Shown here in pieces: positions 52,520-62,416 of a stretch of DNA of 64,000 bases (positions are counted from its first letter, which is position 1; the number at the start of each line of letters is the position of its first letter). The notes under the pieces are model-generated. The model made no database searches, had not been told where the DNA came from, and saw nothing but the letters and a program-made list of their open reading frames with translations. The position numbers and the translations under genes were made by a program. The DNA is from Hyphomicrobiales bacterium (GTDB taxonomy: Bacteria; Pseudomonadota; Alphaproteobacteria; Rhizobiales; Rhizobiaceae), in NCBI GenBank assembly GCA_017305835.1, contig JAFKJY010000052.1, positions 1 to 64,000 of the forward strand, read 5' to 3'.

Positions 52520-53580
52520 CGGGCGCTGCGGCACCGGCGGACGGAGGGCAGGCGCTCGCCGCCTATGCGCGGCTCAGGCGCCGCCGGCTGCTGCTGATCC
52601 TGCTGCTGGCGGCGGCCGTCGCCTGCGTCTTCCTGCTCGACCTCGGCACCGGCCCGGCCGGCATCCCGCCGCTCGACGCGCTCGGCTCGCTCACCGGGCT
52701 CTCCACCCTGCCGCCGGCGCAGGAGGTGATCCTGTGGCAGCTCCGCCTGCCGGTGGCGCTGATGGCGGTCCTCGTCGGCGCGTCGCTGGGGCTGGCCGGC
52801 GCCGAGATGCAGACCGTGCTCGCCAATCCGCTCGCCGAGCCGTTCACGCTCGGCGTCTCGAACGCCGCCGCGCTCGGTGCCGCGCTCGCCATCGTGGCGG
52901 GTCTCGGCGCCTCGTGGCTGCCGGCCAACTGGATCGTCGCCGGCAACGCCTTCCTGTTCGCGGTCGGCTCGCTGCTGCTGATCCAGCTCCTCGCGCGCGT
53001 CAGCGACGCCGGCACCGAGACGCTGGTCCTGTTCGGCATCGCGCTCGGCTTCACCGCCAGCGCGGTGCTGTGGCTCGTCCAGTACATGGCCTCGCAGGAC
53101 GCGCTGCAGCAGATCGTGTTCTGGAGCATGGGCAGCCTCGCCCGCGCCGACTGGACCGTGCTGCCGATCGCGGCGGCCGTGCTGTGCGCCGTCGCGCCGT
53201 TCTCCTTCGCCGCGGCGTGGAAGCTCACGGCGCTGCGGCTCGGCGAGGAGCGTGCCACGAGCTTCGGCCTCGACACGCGCCGGCTGCGGCTGCTGGCGCT
53301 GCTGCGGGCGAGCCTGCTTGCGGCGATCAGCGTCGCCTTCGTCGGCGTGATCGGCTTTGTCGGGCTGGTCGCGCCGCATGTCGCGCGCATGCTGGTCGGC
53401 GAGGATCACCGCTTCTTCCTGCCCGCCAGCCTGCTCACCGGCGCGCTCGTCGTCTCGGCCGCCTCGATCGCCACCAAGCTCGTCGTACCCGGCCTGATGA
53501 TCCCGATCGGCATCGTCACCGCGCTGGTCGGCCTGCCGGGCTTCGTCTGGCTCATCCTGCGGCGGCACAGGCGCACGTGA
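52516..53580 (+). CDS. FecCD-family siderophore ABC permease
   Basis: 354 residues, ten membrane helices, FecCD signatures (WQLRLPVALMAVLVGASLGLAGAEMQTVLANPLAEPFTLGVSNAAALGAAL, GFVGLVAPHVARMLVGEDHR). A single permease gene, so it must act as a homodimer. Overlaps by 4 bp with the binding-protein gene and by 1 bp with the ATPase. Confidence 0.92.
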   Translation: MTGAAAPADGGQALAAYARLRRRRLLLILLLAAAVACVFLLDLGTGPAGIPPLDALGSLTGLSTLPPAQEVILWQLRLPVALMAVLVGASLGLAGAEMQTVLANPLAEPFTLGVSNAAALGAALAIVAGLGASWLPANWIVAGNAFLFAVGSLLLIQLLARVSDAGTETLVLFGIALGFTASAVLWLVQYMASQDALQQIVFWSMGSLARADWTVLPIAAAVLCAVAPFSFAAAWKLTALRLGEERATSFGLDTRRLRLLALLRASLLAAISVAFVGVIGFVGLVAPHVARMLVGEDHRFFLPASLLTGALVVSAASIATKLVVPGLMIPIGIVTALVGLPGFVWLILRRHRRT

Positions 53581-54374
53581 TGGAGAAGGTGCAGGACGCG
53601 CTCGCGGTCAGCCGCCTCGGCGTCGCCTACGGGCGGCGGCGCGTCGTCCACGACCTGTCGCTGCCGCCGATCGCGCGCGGCGAGGTGACGGCGCTGATCG
53701 GCCCGAACGGCGCTGGCAAGTCGACCGTGCTGAAGGCGCTGGCGCGGGTGATCGCCAGCGAGGGCGAACTGCGCTTCGGCGGGACCGACCTGCGCCAGCT
53801 TGCGCCGCGCCGGCGCGCCGCGCTGATCGGCTTCATGCCGCAGGCCCTGCCGCAGGGGACCGAGTTGACCGCGCTGGAGAGCGTCGTCATCGCGCTCAGG
53901 GCCGGCGGCGACGCGGACGGCCTCGACCGGCGCGCCGTGGCGGTGCTGGAACGCCTCGGCATCGTCGATCTGGCGCTCACCCCGCTCGACCGCATGTCGG
54001 GCGGCGAGCGCCAGCTCGTCAGCCTCGCGCAGGCGATCGCGCGCGACCCGGCCATGCTGTTCCTCGACGAGCCGACCAGCGCGCTCGATCTCGCGCACGT
54101 CCACCGCGTGATGGGGCTTGTGCGGGCGATCGCGCGCAAGGGCGCGGCGGTGGTGATCGTGCTGCACGACCTGGCGCTGGCCTCCCAGTGGGCCGACCGG
54201 ACGATCGTGCTCAAATCCGCACGGCTCCACAGCCACGGCGCGCCGCGCGAGGTCATCACGCCGCGCATGCTGGCCGAGGTCTACGGCTTCGCCGCCCGCG
54301 TCGAGCATGTCGGCGACAACCTGTTCATAGTGCCCGACCATGCGGCCGCCGGCGCCGCGCGCTTCCCCTCGTGA
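53580..54374 (+). CDS. Siderophore ABC transporter ATPase
   Basis: 264 residues, Walker A IGPNGAGKST, Q-loop FMPQALPQG, signature MSGGERQLVSLAQAI, Walker [17 protein letters not shown] and switch His in VIVLHDLALA. FecE-like. Drives the FecCD permease. Confidence 0.93.
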   Translation: MEKVQDALAVSRLGVAYGRRRVVHDLSLPPIARGEVTALIGPNGAGKSTVLKALARVIASEGELRFGGTDLRQLAPRRRAALIGFMPQALPQGTELTALESVVIALRAGGDADGLDRRAVAVLERLGIVDLALTPLDRMSGGERQLVSLAQAIARDPAMLFLDEPTSALDLAHVHRVMGLVRAIARKGAAVVIVLHDLALASQWADRTIVLKSARLHSHGAPREVITPRMLAEVYGFAARVEHVGDNLFIVPDHAAAGAARFPS

Positions 54375-54391
54375 CACCCGGAGTCCTGCCC

Positions 54392-55435
54392 GTGAAGACA
54401 GCCAGCGCCGTCGTCCCGCTCGCCAATCCCGCCTTCGTCCTCGATACGCTGTGCACGCACATGGCTTCGCACGAGCTTGCCGTCGAGTTCGACGGGCGCG
54501 TGGCGAGCACCCGGCTTCCCGTCGGCCGGGCGACGATGCGGCTGGAGCCCGCCTCGCTGGCGCTGGAGGTCGAGGCCGAGACCGAATCCGGCATGGAGGG
54601 CATCATCGGCTTCCTCGCCTCGCACGTGCTGGAGTTCGCCCATCCGGAACGGCCGGCGATCCGCTGGTCGGGGTTCGAGCCGAGCCGCGCGCTTGCCGAT
54701 TTCCGCGAGATGAAGGTGGTGGCGGTGGCCGACATCACGCCGCACATGCGGCGCATCACGCTGACCGGCTCCGATCTCGGGCGTTTCGCGACCGAGGACA
54801 ACCTGCATGTGCGGCTGTTCTTCCCGCCGCGCGGGCGGCCGCCCGTGTGGCCGACGCGCGGCGCCGACGGCGTCATCGAGCCCGTCGAGCCGGCCCTGCG
54901 GCCGGCCGTGCGCAAATACACGATCCGGCGGATCGACGCGGCGAAAGGCCTGGTCGACATCGACTTCCTGCTGCACGAGGACGCCGGCCCCGGCAGCGAC
55001 TGGGCCAGGGGCGCGGGCGAGGGCGACCTGCTCGGCATGGCCGGACCGGGTGGGCGCGGCGCCAAGCCGGCCGACTGGCTGCTGCTCGCCGGCGACGAGA
55101 CGGCGCTGCCGGCGATCGCCCGCATCCTCGAGGGCCTGCCGCCGCGAGCCGAAGGCATCGCGCTGATCGAGGTCGAGGGCGAGGCGGACGAGCTTGCGCT
55201 CTCCCGTCCCGCCGGGTTCGAGCTCCACTGGCTCCACCGCGCTGCGGGCACCGGGCTGGCCGCCGCGGTCGCCAGGGTCGCCGTGCCGAAGGACCGGACG
55301 CATTTCTGCTGGGCCGGCGCCGAATTCGCCGAGATCCAGGCCATCCGCCGCCACTGGGTGGAAGAATGCGGCGTGGCCCGGCCCGACCAGCTCGCCGTGT
55401 CCTACTGGCGCAAGGGCGAGCCCGAGGCGAGCTAG
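54392..55435 (+). CDS. Siderophore-interacting protein with N-terminal DUF2218 domain
   Basis: 347 residues from a GTG with GGAG eight bases upstream (another GTG at 54371 overlaps the previous stop). The first ~95 residues are a DUF2218-like domain (YTVELDG-type strand pattern and FLASHVLEFA). Then comes the FAD-binding SIP core (RKYTIRRIDAAKGLVDIDFLLHEDAGPGSDWARGAGEGDLLGMAGPGG and LLLAGDETALPAIARILEGLP) with NAD(P)H domain. Releases iron from ferric siderophores by reduction. Confidence 0.88.
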   Translation: MKTASAVVPLANPAFVLDTLCTHMASHELAVEFDGRVASTRLPVGRATMRLEPASLALEVEAETESGMEGIIGFLASHVLEFAHPERPAIRWSGFEPSRALADFREMKVVAVADITPHMRRITLTGSDLGRFATEDNLHVRLFFPPRGRPPVWPTRGADGVIEPVEPALRPAVRKYTIRRIDAAKGLVDIDFLLHEDAGPGSDWARGAGEGDLLGMAGPGGRGAKPADWLLLAGDETALPAIARILEGLPPRAEGIALIEVEGEADELALSRPAGFELHWLHRAAGTGLAAAVARVAVPKDRTHFCWAGAEFAEIQAIRRHWVEECGVARPDQLAVSYWRKGEPEAS

Positions 55436-55445
55436 GGGCCGCGCT

Positions 55446-56642
55446 CTAGAGCTTCTGCCAAGCGATGCGCAGCCGGTGCGCCAGTTCGTCCACGACCGCT
55501 TCCGGGCTGCCGAGCGCAGTCAGGCGCAGATGCCCCGCTTCGCCGGAGATCCAGCCCGGCTCGGTCGGTATGCCGTGCTCGCGCAGCAGCCTGCGATAGA
55601 GCTCGAGGTCCGTCAGGCCGGTCCCCCTGACATTGATGAAATGATACATGCCGCCGGCCGGCCTGACGTGGCTGACGCCTTCCAGCTCGTCGAGAGCCGC
55701 GCTCACGACGTTCCGGTTCCTCTCGGCCAGCCGGATCATGTCCTCCAGCCAGTCCTGCGGGCCTTCGAGCACCGCCTTCGCGGCAAGCTGCGGCAGATAG
55801 GGGTTGAGCAGGACCGACCACTCGACCATCTTCGCGACTTGGTCGATCAGCGCCGCATTGCCGACGAGGTAGCCGATCCGGTAGCCGGTCAGGTTGTGCG
55901 CCTTGGTCATGCTGAACAGCGTCACCGTGCGCTCGCGCAGGGCGCCGAGTGAGGCGGCGCTGACGTGCCGGCGGCCGTCGAAGACCAGGTTCTCGTGCGC
56001 CTCGTCCATGACGATGACGAGATCGTGCCGCTCCGCGATCTCGCCCATGGCGAGCAGGTCTTCCGCCGTTGGGACGTAGCCGGTCGGGATCATCGGCGCG
56101 CAGAGCAGGAGGACGCGCGTGCGCGGCGTCACCGCCGCCTCGATGGCCTCCGGGTCCCAGCGATAGCCGTCCGCCTCCCGCATCAGCACCGCGACTGGCT
56201 TGCCGTGGGCGAGGCGGACAGACCCCCAATAGGTGTAGGCCGGCGTCGGGAAAACGACCTCGTCGCCGGGCTCCAGCAGGGTCATCAGCAGCATGTGCAG
56301 CGCATGCTTGCTGCCGCCGGTGACGAGGATCTCGCGCTCCGGGTCCGCGACGATGCTGTTCCTGGCCGAGAGCTTGCGCGAGATGGCCGCCCGCAGCTCC
56401 GGCAAGCCGCGCGCGTGGCCGTGCATGTTGGTGTGCGCTCCCGCCACGACCGCTTCCAGCACGTGCGGGGCCAGGGCCTGGATCGTCGAACCCTTGAGCG
56501 GCAGGATGTCCACACCCGCCGCGCGCGCCGCAGCCATCTCGTCGCGCACCGTGGCGTAGCCGGACGGGTCGAACCCGCGTACGAAGGGCGACAGCCTCGA
56601 CTGCCACCAGCCGTCGGAAGCCTGGCCCGCGACGCCGCTCAC
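55446..56642 (-). CDS. PLP-dependent aminotransferase
   Basis: 398 residues, fold type I: NMHGHARGLPELRAAISRKL, VTGGSKHALHMLLMTLLEPGD, VIVMDEAHENLVFDG and PLP lysine in FSMTKAHNLTGYRIGY. CAPMIPTGYVP replaces the usual NPxNPTG loop. GTG start overlaps the amidohydrolase stop by 4 bp. Last gene of the ABC/amidohydrolase operon, so it probably uses the released amino compound. Confidence 0.83.
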   Translation of the reverse strand: MSGVAGQASDGWWQSRLSPFVRGFDPSGYATVRDEMAAARAAGVDILPLKGSTIQALAPHVLEAVVAGAHTNMHGHARGLPELRAAISRKLSARNSIVADPEREILVTGGSKHALHMLLMTLLEPGDEVVFPTPAYTYWGSVRLAHGKPVAVLMREADGYRWDPEAIEAAVTPRTRVLLLCAPMIPTGYVPTAEDLLAMGEIAERHDLVIVMDEAHENLVFDGRRHVSAASLGALRERTVTLFSMTKAHNLTGYRIGYLVGNAALIDQVAKMVEWSVLLNPYLPQLAAKAVLEGPQDWLEDMIRLAERNRNVVSAALDELEGVSHVRPAGGMYHFINVRGTGLTDLELYRRLLREHGIPTEPGWISGEAGHLRLTALGSPEAVVDELAHRLRIAWQKL

Positions 56643-57823
56643 AGCGCGCCCCCATGCACCGGCCGGCCCTGCTTGTAGACGGCGACGACGTCGCCAAGCG
56701 CGGCAATGTCCTGCGCGGGATTGCCGCGCACGACGGTCACGTCGGCGAGGCAGCCGTCGCCCAGACGCCCGAGCTTCGGTTCCCTCAGGCACTCCGCCGC
56801 GGCAGAGGTGGCCGATTCCAGGGCCAGAAGCGGGCTCAGGCCTTCCTCGACATAGTCGGCCAGCTCGGCCGCGATTTCGCCGAGCAGGCGGAAATTGGCG
56901 CTGGAATCGGTGCCGCAGATGATGCGCACGCCTGCCGCGATCGCCTTCTGCAGCGTCCGCGTATGCGGCTCGATCACGCGCTGCGCCTTTTCCAGCATGT
57001 AGGCCGGATACCCTCCGGCCGCGCCGAGCCGGACCATGCGGCGGTAAGGCTGGAGGGTCGGGCAGAAGAACAGCCGCCGCTCGACCATCGCGCTGATGAT
57101 CTCGTCGTCGAGGTCGATGCCGTGCTCGATGCAGTCGACGCCGCATTCGATCGCCCGCAGCGCGCCCTGCGAATTGGTCACATGGGCGAAGACGTGCTTG
57201 CCCTTGGCATGCGCGACCTCGACCGCCGCGGCGATCTCGGCCGAGCTCATCTGCGTCTCGGTGACGTCCTCGCCATCGGTGCCGGCGCCGCCGGTGATCA
57301 TCAGCTTGATGCAGTCGGCGCCGTTCTTGATCTGCTGGCGCACGGCGAGCGTCACGCCTTCGGGCCCGTCGGCCTCCAGCGAGAGGTCCATCCAGCCGTG
57401 CCCGCCGGTGATCGCGATCGCCTCGCCGGCGGCGCGGATGCGGGGGCCGAGGATGACGCCCCGCTCGACCATCTCGCGCAGCGCGAAGATCTGCTCGCCG
57501 CCGGCGCCCGCGTCCCTGATCGTGGTGATGCCGGCGCGGATGGCCGAGGCGAGCGAGGGCACGCCCTGCAAGGTCTGGTACGCCACCGTGCGCGGATCGC
57601 GCGCGCCGGGCCGGGCCCGGTTGCCGGGCGCGACGTGGGTATGCATGTCGATCAGGCCGGGCAGGGCGGTACAGCCGGGATAGCTGTGAACGGTCTCCAC
57701 GGATGCGACGGCTCCCTGCGCCGGGATGACGGTCGTCGTCCCCTGGTCGTCGACCGCGATTGTCGCGTCGGGTTCGATTCGGTCGCCGGTGAAAGTCCAC
57801 GATGCCTGGATGTTGAAGGACAC
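56639..57823 (-). CDS. Metal-dependent amidohydrolase
   Basis: 394 residues of the amidohydrolase superfamily (imidazolonepropionase/Xaa-Pro dipeptidase-like branch). Metal motif HTH in LIDMHTHVAPG, carboxylated Lys candidate CIKLMITGGAG, His in VFAHVTNSQG and IEHGID, and Asp in ICGTDSS. Starts at GTG with AAGGAG upstream. Substrate unknown; the neighbouring amino-acid-type importer suggests a cyclic or N-acylated amino acid. Confidence 0.87.
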   Translation of the reverse strand: MSFNIQASWTFTGDRIEPDATIAVDDQGTTTVIPAQGAVASVETVHSYPGCTALPGLIDMHTHVAPGNRARPGARDPRTVAYQTLQGVPSLASAIRAGITTIRDAGAGGEQIFALREMVERGVILGPRIRAAGEAIAITGGHGWMDLSLEADGPEGVTLAVRQQIKNGADCIKLMITGGAGTDGEDVTETQMSSAEIAAAVEVAHAKGKHVFAHVTNSQGALRAIECGVDCIEHGIDLDDEIISAMVERRLFFCPTLQPYRRMVRLGAAGGYPAYMLEKAQRVIEPHTRTLQKAIAAGVRIICGTDSSANFRLLGEIAAELADYVEEGLSPLLALESATSAAAECLREPKLGRLGDGCLADVTVVRGNPAQDIAALGDVVAVYKQGRPVHGGAL

Positions 57824-57825
57824 CG

Positions 57826-58614
57826 CTATCTCCTTGCCTCGTTCTGGCCTTCGTGCAGACGTGCCAGGAAGGCCTTCGTCCGCGGATGTTCTGGAGCCGA
57901 CAGGATCCGGCGCGGGTCCCCGCGCTCGAGGATCTGGCCCTCGTCCATGAACAGCAACTGGTCGGCGACGTCCCGCGCGAAGGCCATTTCGTGCGTGACG
58001 ATCACCATCGTCATTCCGTTCGCCGCCAGCTCGCGCATGGCGCGCAGCACCTCGCCCACCAGCTCGGGGTCGAGCGCCGAGGTCGGCTCGTCGAAGAGCA
58101 TGAGACGCGGGCGCATGGCGAGCGCGCGCGCGATGGCGACGCGTTGCTGCTGCCCGCCCGAGAGCTGGCTCGGATAGCTCGACGCCTTGTCCGGCAGCCC
58201 CATCTGCGCCAGCAGGCGGCGGCCTTCCTCGGCCGCCTCGCGGGGATTCATCCCGAGGACGAGGGTCGGAGCGAGCGTGATGTTGTCCAGCGCGGTGAGG
58301 TGCGGGAACAGGTTGAACTGCTGGAAGACCATGCCGATGCGCGCCCGCATGCGGCAGAGATCCGCCTCGCCCCTCTCGTAGACGCGGTCGCCGTCCTCCT
58401 CGATGCCGACGAACTCGCCCTCGAAACGGATCCGCCCGGAATCGACGGGCACGAGGTAGTTCATGCATCTGAGCAGGGTGCTCTTGCCGGACCCCGACGG
58501 CCCGATGATGCAGGTGACCTCGCCTTCCCGCACGTCGAAATCGACGCCGCGGATGATCTCGCGGCCGCCCAGGACGACCCACACGTCGTGGCCGCTGACA
58601 AGCGCTTCGGACAT
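57826..58614 (-). CDS. Polar amino acid-type ABC transporter ATPase (GlnQ-like)
   Basis: 262 residues: Walker [12 protein letters not shown]-loop [15 protein letters not shown], signature [15 protein letters not shown], Walker [26 protein letters not shown]-family ATPase. Spaced 2 bp from neighbours. Confidence 0.93.
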   Translation of the reverse strand: MSEALVSGHDVWVVLGGREIIRGVDFDVREGEVTCIIGPSGSGKSTLLRCMNYLVPVDSGRIRFEGEFVGIEEDGDRVYERGEADLCRMRARIGMVFQQFNLFPHLTALDNITLAPTLVLGMNPREAAEEGRRLLAQMGLPDKASSYPSQLSGGQQQRVAIARALAMRPRLMLFDEPTSALDPELVGEVLRAMRELAANGMTMVIVTHEMAFARDVADQLLFMDEGQILERGDPRRILSAPEHPRTKAFLARLHEGQNEARR

Positions 58615-58616
58615 GC

Positions 58617-59528
58617 TCAGCCTCCCGCGCCTTCGGCGGCGTCGGGCAGGGGTGCCTGCGGCGCGCCCCTCACCATGCGCCGGCGGTACATCCGCTCCTC
58701 GAGAACGTATTGCAGCACGTTTCCGAGGGTGACGAGGGTGAGGTACCAGAAGCAGGCGACCAGAAGCAGCTCGATGATCAGGAAGTTCTGCGTGTAGATC
58801 AGCTCGACCTGGGTCATGAGGTCCCGGGCGCCGATGATGACCACCAGAGACGTGCTCTTCAGCATGGTGATCGTCTGGTTGCCGGTCGCCGGGATGATGC
58901 TCGGCAAAGCCTGGGGGATGATGATGCGCCACATCGCCGTGCGCCGCCTGAGCCCCTGCGAGATCGCGGCCTCCATCTGCCCCTTGTCGACCGACTGGAG
59001 GCCGCCGCGAACCACCTCGGCCATGTAGGCGCCCTCGTGCAGCGAGAGGCTGACGATGGCGGCCACCATCGGGGTGATGAGAAGGTTGGTCTCGATTCCG
59101 AAGGAGCCGATGCCGATGAACGGCAGGAATAGCGCGAGATTGAAGATGAAGAGGATCTGCACGAGCAGCGGAACGCCGCGGAAGATCCAGATATAGATGC
59201 CCGCCGCCCAGCGCACGGCCGGGAGGCGGGAGCGGCGGGCGAGCGCGACGCCGACGCCGATGATGCAGCCGGCGACCATCGCGACGGTCGCCAGCGCGAC
59301 CGTTACGAAGACCCCGGAGAGCACCTGGGGCGAAAATAGGTAGCGTGCGACCCGCTCCCACCGGATGTTGGGCGAGCCGGCGAACACCGCCGCCATGCCG
59401 ATGCCGGCCAGGGCGACGAGCACCGTCACCAGGACGTCGGTCCACAGGACCCGCGTCCGGATCTGCAGGCGCTCGCGGGTCGCGCCGCCCGCCACAGCCG
59501 ATGATTGCATGCCGGTGCCGCCTGCCAT
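58617..59528 (-). CDS. Polar amino acid-type ABC transporter permease
   Basis: 303 residues, five to six helices, HisMQ/GlnP pattern: [77 protein letters not shown] (the EAA loop). A single permease gene forming a homodimer. Confidence 0.9.
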   Translation of the reverse strand: MAGGTGMQSSAVAGGATRERLQIRTRVLWTDVLVTVLVALAGIGMAAVFAGSPNIRWERVARYLFSPQVLSGVFVTVALATVAMVAGCIIGVGVALARRSRLPAVRWAAGIYIWIFRGVPLLVQILFIFNLALFLPFIGIGSFGIETNLLITPMVAAIVSLSLHEGAYMAEVVRGGLQSVDKGQMEAAISQGLRRRTAMWRIIIPQALPSIIPATGNQTITMLKSTSLVVIIGARDLMTQVELIYTQNFLIIELLLVACFWYLTLVTLGNVLQYVLEERMYRRRMVRGAPQAPLPDAAEGAGG

Positions 59529-59538
59529 CGAGCGATCG

Positions 59539-60471
59539 CTACTCGGCCCGGTTGACGGCGACTTCGGTCAGCGCGCCGCTCTGGAACCCGTATTTCTCGA
59601 CGATCTTGCCGTAGGTGCCGTTCTTCATCAGCTCCGCAAGGGCGGCCGCGATCGCGTCCCTGAGCTCCGGATTGCTCTTGTTGACGCCGAAGCCGCGATA
59701 GTTGGCGAACACGTTGATGGTGTCCTGCAGACCGTCGAAGCGCCCGGCGCCTTCCGAGCTCGGATCGTTGGCGAGATAGGCGGCGTAGTCGGTTCCGAAC
59801 ATCGCCGCGTCGGCGTTCTTGGACTCGACCGCCAGCAGGCAGTCGGGCTTGGCCTTGAGGCCGACGACGTTGATCGGGTTTCCGGTGCAGTTGGTGGTGT
59901 TGTACTTCTCGAGCGCCGCCTGCTGGCTGCCGCCCGACGTCACCGCGACGCGCTTGCCGCAGACGTCGTCGAGCGTCTTGATGCCCTGCGGGTTGCCTTC
60001 GGCCACGATCAGCGTCTGGCCGAGCTTGAAGTAGCCGACCATGTCGATCTCTTCGAGCCGCTTGGGCGTGATGCTCATCGCGTTGGAGGCGACGTCGTAG
60101 CGTCCGCCGATCAGGCCGGTGACGATGCCAGCGAAAGGCGAGGCCTGCCAGCGCATCTCGACGCCGAGCAGGTCGCCGATCGCGCGCAGCAGGTCGGGAT
60201 CGCTGCCGGCCCATTCGTCCGGCTTGCTTTCGGGGTGGTAGGAGGTCGGCGGGCCGAAGGAGGGGTCGCTGGCGACGACGACGTAGCCGCGCTCGCGGAT
60301 CTTCTGCGGCAGCAGCTTGTTGAGGGCGCCGCCCTCCGCCGCCGTCGCCACGCCGGACGGCAGCCCTGTCGCCAGCACCAGCGCGACGGCGCCGGCGGCA
60401 ATCACGAGCTTGGAAGTCAGCGCGCCAACGCGCCGGCAGGCTTCATGCATTCTGTTCGACATCATGACCAT
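59539..60471 (-). CDS. Polar amino acid-type ABC transporter binding protein
   Basis: 310 residues; signal segment LVIAAGAVALVLATGLPSGVATAAE, then family SBP_bac_3 features (RGYVVVASDPSFGPPTSYHPESKPDEWAGSDPDLLRAIGDLLGVE, GLIGGRYDVASNAMSITPKRLEEIDMVGYF). The mature protein has two cysteines (VCGKRVAV, NTTNCTG). First gene of the importer operon; substrate unknown. Confidence 0.9.
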   Translation of the reverse strand: MVMMSNRMHEACRRVGALTSKLVIAAGAVALVLATGLPSGVATAAEGGALNKLLPQKIRERGYVVVASDPSFGPPTSYHPESKPDEWAGSDPDLLRAIGDLLGVEMRWQASPFAGIVTGLIGGRYDVASNAMSITPKRLEEIDMVGYFKLGQTLIVAEGNPQGIKTLDDVCGKRVAVTSGGSQQAALEKYNTTNCTGNPINVVGLKAKPDCLLAVESKNADAAMFGTDYAAYLANDPSSEGAGRFDGLQDTINVFANYRGFGVNKSNPELRDAIAAALAELMKNGTYGKIVEKYGFQSGALTEVAVNRAE

Positions 60472-60868
60472 TCTCCGAGAGGTGAATTTGCACCGGCTTC
60501 AGACCCGGGAACCGGGAGCGCGGGGAAGGTCCCGATGGCGATCGGCGCTGTCTCATAAATCTTCCCCTCGCCCCGGTTGAGTCCGGGACATTTCAAAAAC
60601 TGTCGCAATGCGAGGTCGGGATGCAGCCGCCTGGCTCGCCGCCGTCGCGGCATACCCGTTCCTGGCTCGGAGTATTGTACATGTTGTCACATATTGCACA
60701 AGTACCTTTTGGTGGTCTCAACTTCCCGGCAAGCACCGACCGGACGCGCAGGCGCTCGACGGGCGCTTGCGCGGCCCGGTGCTCAATGGAGTAGGGGAGG
60801 GTTGGTCGTGGCGCGGAGAGCAGCGGGCCGGCGGCAGCCCGCTGGGGACTTCGGGTTTGGCCCGACGG
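60472..60868. other. Intergenic region with promoter and operator candidates
   Basis: No gene over 397 bp. It lies upstream of the importer operon and downstream of the RraA-type gene, both on the minus strand. An imperfect palindrome TTGTCACATATTGCACAA at 60684-60701, in an AT-rich stretch, is the most likely regulator-binding site. A CCCGG-ACTCAA-CCGGG hairpin near 60570-60590 might end the upstream transcript. No regulator gene is adjacent. Confidence 0.5.
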
Positions 60869-61546
60869 CTAGATGTGGCCGAACTTCTGCAGCGCCTCGC
60901 TGAGCGTCAGGCCCTTGGACAGCTCCTGCCGGATCTGCACTTCCTTCTGCGTCAGCGCCTCGGAATCGGCCAGCACCTTGTCGATCAGCTTCGACGGGAT
61001 GACGATCGCGCCGTCCTCGTCGCCGAGCACGAAGTCGCCGGGCGACACTGTGACGTAATCGACCGTGGCGCCCCTGACATAGACGGGGGTCTGGACGTCG
61101 GTCACCTTCCAGCGGCCGATCGACTGGACCGGCGTGCGGTAGCGCGCGAACACGGGAAACTTGTGCTCGTTGAGCCAGCGCACGTCGCGGATGCCGCCGT
61201 CGACCAGCGCGCCGACCGAGCCGCGCTCCTTCATGCCGAGCGCGATCAGCTCGCCGAAATAGCAGATGCCTTCGCCGTCGCCGCTCCAGACCGACACCTC
61301 GTCCGCGCCGATGCCCTGGCAGGCCTTCATCTTGGCCGGATCGCCGAGCCCCTCGTAAGGCACCATCTGGCCGCGGATCGTATAGGCGAAGCCCGCCAGC
61401 TTGCCGGCGCTGTAGGGGGTGAAGTCGGCATGGATGCCCTGGTTGGGATGGCCGATCATGTCGAGCACGTCGGCGACGTTCGAGCTGTCCACGGCGAGGA
61501 AGCGCCGGCGGATGTCGGCGCGGCTCGATGAAGGTTCTTTCGACAT
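60869..61546 (-). CDS. RraA-family aldolase/decarboxylase-like protein
   Basis: 225 residues. The fold belongs to the RraA/4-hydroxy-4-methyl-2-oxoglutarate aldolase group, which splits 4-carboxy-4-hydroxy-2-oxo acids. The motif DGGIRDVRWL (Arg-Asp pair of the active site) and DGAIVIPSKLIDKVL near the end are present. In a catabolic cluster aldolase or oxaloacetate decarboxylase activity is more plausible than RNase E inhibition. 48 bp downstream of the SDR. Confidence 0.82.
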   Translation of the reverse strand: MSKEPSSSRADIRRRFLAVDSSNVADVLDMIGHPNQGIHADFTPYSAGKLAGFAYTIRGQMVPYEGLGDPAKMKACQGIGADEVSVWSGDGEGICYFGELIALGMKERGSVGALVDGGIRDVRWLNEHKFPVFARYRTPVQSIGRWKVTDVQTPVYVRGATVDYVTVSPGDFVLGDEDGAIVIPSKLIDKVLADSEALTQKEVQIRQELSKGLTLSEALQKFGHI

Positions 61547-61593
61547 TGTCTCTCTTCTTTGGCTGGACCGCCGGACGGCGGCCGGTTGGTCTG

Positions 61594-62382
61594 TCAGATG
61601 CTCGGGACGAAGCCGCCGTCGATGCGGATGACGGAGCCGTTGACGTAGGAGGCGCGGGTGCTGGCGAGGAAGCTGACCACGTCGCCATACTCCTCGGGCC
61701 GGCCGTAGCGCCCGACCGGGATCGAGGCCTCGCTGGCCGCCGCCACGTCCGTCACGGACCTGTTCTCCCGCTTGGCCTTCTGGGCATCGAGGAACTGGAT
61801 GCGCGCAGTCGCGATGCGGCCCGGCAGGACGATGTTGACGGTCACGCCGTCGCGGCCGACCTCGGCGGCCAGCGTCTTCGACCAGCCGAGCAGCGCTACC
61901 CGCAACGTGTTGGAGATCCCGAGGTTCGGGATCGGCGCGATGACGCCCGACGAGGTCGAGGTGATGATGCGGCCCCAGCCCCGCGCGCGCATGCCGGGCA
62001 GGACGTGGTCGGTGATCGCGATGACCGACATCACCATGGAATCGAAATGCTTGCGCCAGGCCTCCGGGCTCTGCCCCGAGACGGGGGTCGGCGGCGGGCC
62101 GCCGGTATTGTTGACGAGGACGTCGACGTCGCCGCCGGTCTCTTCCCTGATCCGGGCGAGGCACTGCCCGATCACCGACAGGTCGGCGATGTCCCAGCCG
62201 ATCGAGATCGCCTTGCCGCCCGCCTGCACGATTGCGTCGCGGGTCGCATCCGCCGCGGCCATGTCGATGTCCGCGACGGCGACCGTCGCGCCTTCGGCGG
62301 CGAGCGAGCGGGCGATGGCGCCGCCAAGCCCGCCCCCGCCTCCGAAGACCAGGGCGACCCGGCCCTTCAGTCCGAGATCCAT
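61594..62382 (-). CDS. SDR-family protein without the usual Tyr-Lys pair
   Basis: 262 residues: loop GGGGGLGGA, acidic VADIDMA (NAD type), NNTGGPPPTP, Ser in ITSTSSG. The region that normally holds YxxxK reads ISNTLRVALLGWSKTLA, giving Asn where Tyr is expected. This clade exists elsewhere and may use another acid or be non-oxidoreductive. Start at 62382, second Met, with an AAAAGGGGG region upstream. Co-directional with PxpA-like gene. Confidence 0.82.
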   Translation of the reverse strand: MDLGLKGRVALVFGGGGGLGGAIARSLAAEGATVAVADIDMAAADATRDAIVQAGGKAISIGWDIADLSVIGQCLARIREETGGDVDVLVNNTGGPPPTPVSGQSPEAWRKHFDSMVMSVIAITDHVLPGMRARGWGRIITSTSSGVIAPIPNLGISNTLRVALLGWSKTLAAEVGRDGVTVNIVLPGRIATARIQFLDAQKAKRENRSVTDVAAASEASIPVGRYGRPEEYGDVVSFLASTRASYVNGSVIRIDGGFVPSI

Positions 62383-62416
62383 TCCGAACCCCCTTTTCCA
62401 GTCCAACGGCCGGGCG

